A stretch of DNA of 36,436 nt from contig CAAESW010000017.1 in assembly GCA_900758845.1 (NCBI GenBank), forward strand, positions 1-36,436, in the 5' to 3' direction. This DNA is from an uncultured Collinsella sp. (lineage in GTDB: Bacteria; Actinomycetota; Coriobacteriia; Coriobacteriales; Coriobacteriaceae). Shown piece after piece: positions 36,429 through 36,436 of this stretch. Every line of letters starts with the position of its first letter. Within the stretch, counting starts at the first letter, position 1. The position numbers and the translations under genes are program-made. The notes under the pieces are model-generated. The model searched no databases. It saw only the letters and a list, made by a program, of their open reading frames with translations, and had not been told where the DNA came from.

Positions 36429-36436
36429 TACAGCCA

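Larger units (their letters stand above)
33367..36436 (+). mobile_element. End of a Tn1549-like integrative conjugative element (partial)
   Basis: Directly after the thrS terminator the composition drops to a moderate GC, A-rich codon style and stays so to the window edge. The genes (small Cys-rich protein, DUF6017-type protein, PcfB/DUF3801, VirD4) are in the order seen in Firmicutes conjugative transposons of the Tn1549 type. Integrase, relaxase and the other end are outside the window. The exact left border is not resolved; candidates lie in 33364-33420. Confidence 0.8.

Noticed and set aside
36340..36436. Group II intron as the cause of the virD4 truncation
   Set aside because: No GUGYG-type 5' end at the junction, and an RBS follows within 80 nt, which does not fit intron domain I; not fully excluded without more sequence.

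Overview
This window looks like part of the chromosome of a high-GC Coriobacteriia gut bacterium, most likely Collinsella or a close relative. The basis is the strong C/G-ending codon bias up to about 33.37 kb, the gene set (Sec decoding, molybdenum hydroxylase, NADP-type glutamate dehydrogenase, tig-clpP-clpX), a cell-wall protein ending in an LAQTG-type sorting signal, and many intergenic palindromes. The genus is inferred from overall character, with no database comparison. From about 33.37 kb to the right edge the base composition and codon use change sharply. Those genes belong to a Tn1549-like integrative conjugative element (ICE) of Firmicutes type.

Layout. (1) 1-4.6 kb: selenium and molybdenum block, with selA (5' end cut by the window), selB, the UGA-decoding tRNA-Sec gene (selC), mobA, and a DUF3343 putative Se/S-carrier protein with a Cys-rich head. 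Together these supply charging and decoding of selenocysteine plus guanylylated molybdenum cofactor, as a Sec/Mo formate dehydrogenase would need; no such enzyme lies in the window. (2) 4.8-6.2 kb: gdhA with its own terminator. (3) 6.4-10.15 kb: a two-gene molybdenum hydroxylase, with an FAD subunit and a fused 2Fe-2S/molybdopterin subunit; substrate unknown. (4) 10.6-14.25 kb: tRNA-Leu(UAG), tig, clpP, clpX. (5) 14.6-18.9 kb: valS and folC. (6) 19.1-25.6 kb: one very large secreted, sortase-anchored protein made almost wholly of Ig-like repeats. (7) 25.9-30.5 kb, minus strand: an M24 Xaa-Pro peptidase, then a three-gene operon (DAO/BFD flavoprotein, NAD(P)/FAD oxidoreductase, DUF1667) resembling the anaerobic GlpABC arrangement. 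(8) 30.9-33.3 kb: a membrane zinc-ribbon protein and a threonyl-tRNA synthetase without the TGS domain. (9) 33.4-36.4 kb: one end of the ICE, with a small Cys-rich protein, a DUF6017-type protein, PcfB, and a VirD4 coupling-protein gene cut short at a long hairpin followed by a T-run and a ribosome binding site.

The most distinctive feature outside the genes is the density of structured intergenic repeats. One palindrome family occurs four times with compensatory arm changes. A second occurs as an oppositely oriented pair on either side of valS. A third is an alternating inverted array with an exact 40-nt period. A fourth is a 62-nt tandem palindrome. None were noticed inside the ICE portion. 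The other main point is the right edge, where an unseen gene appears to be inserted into virD4.
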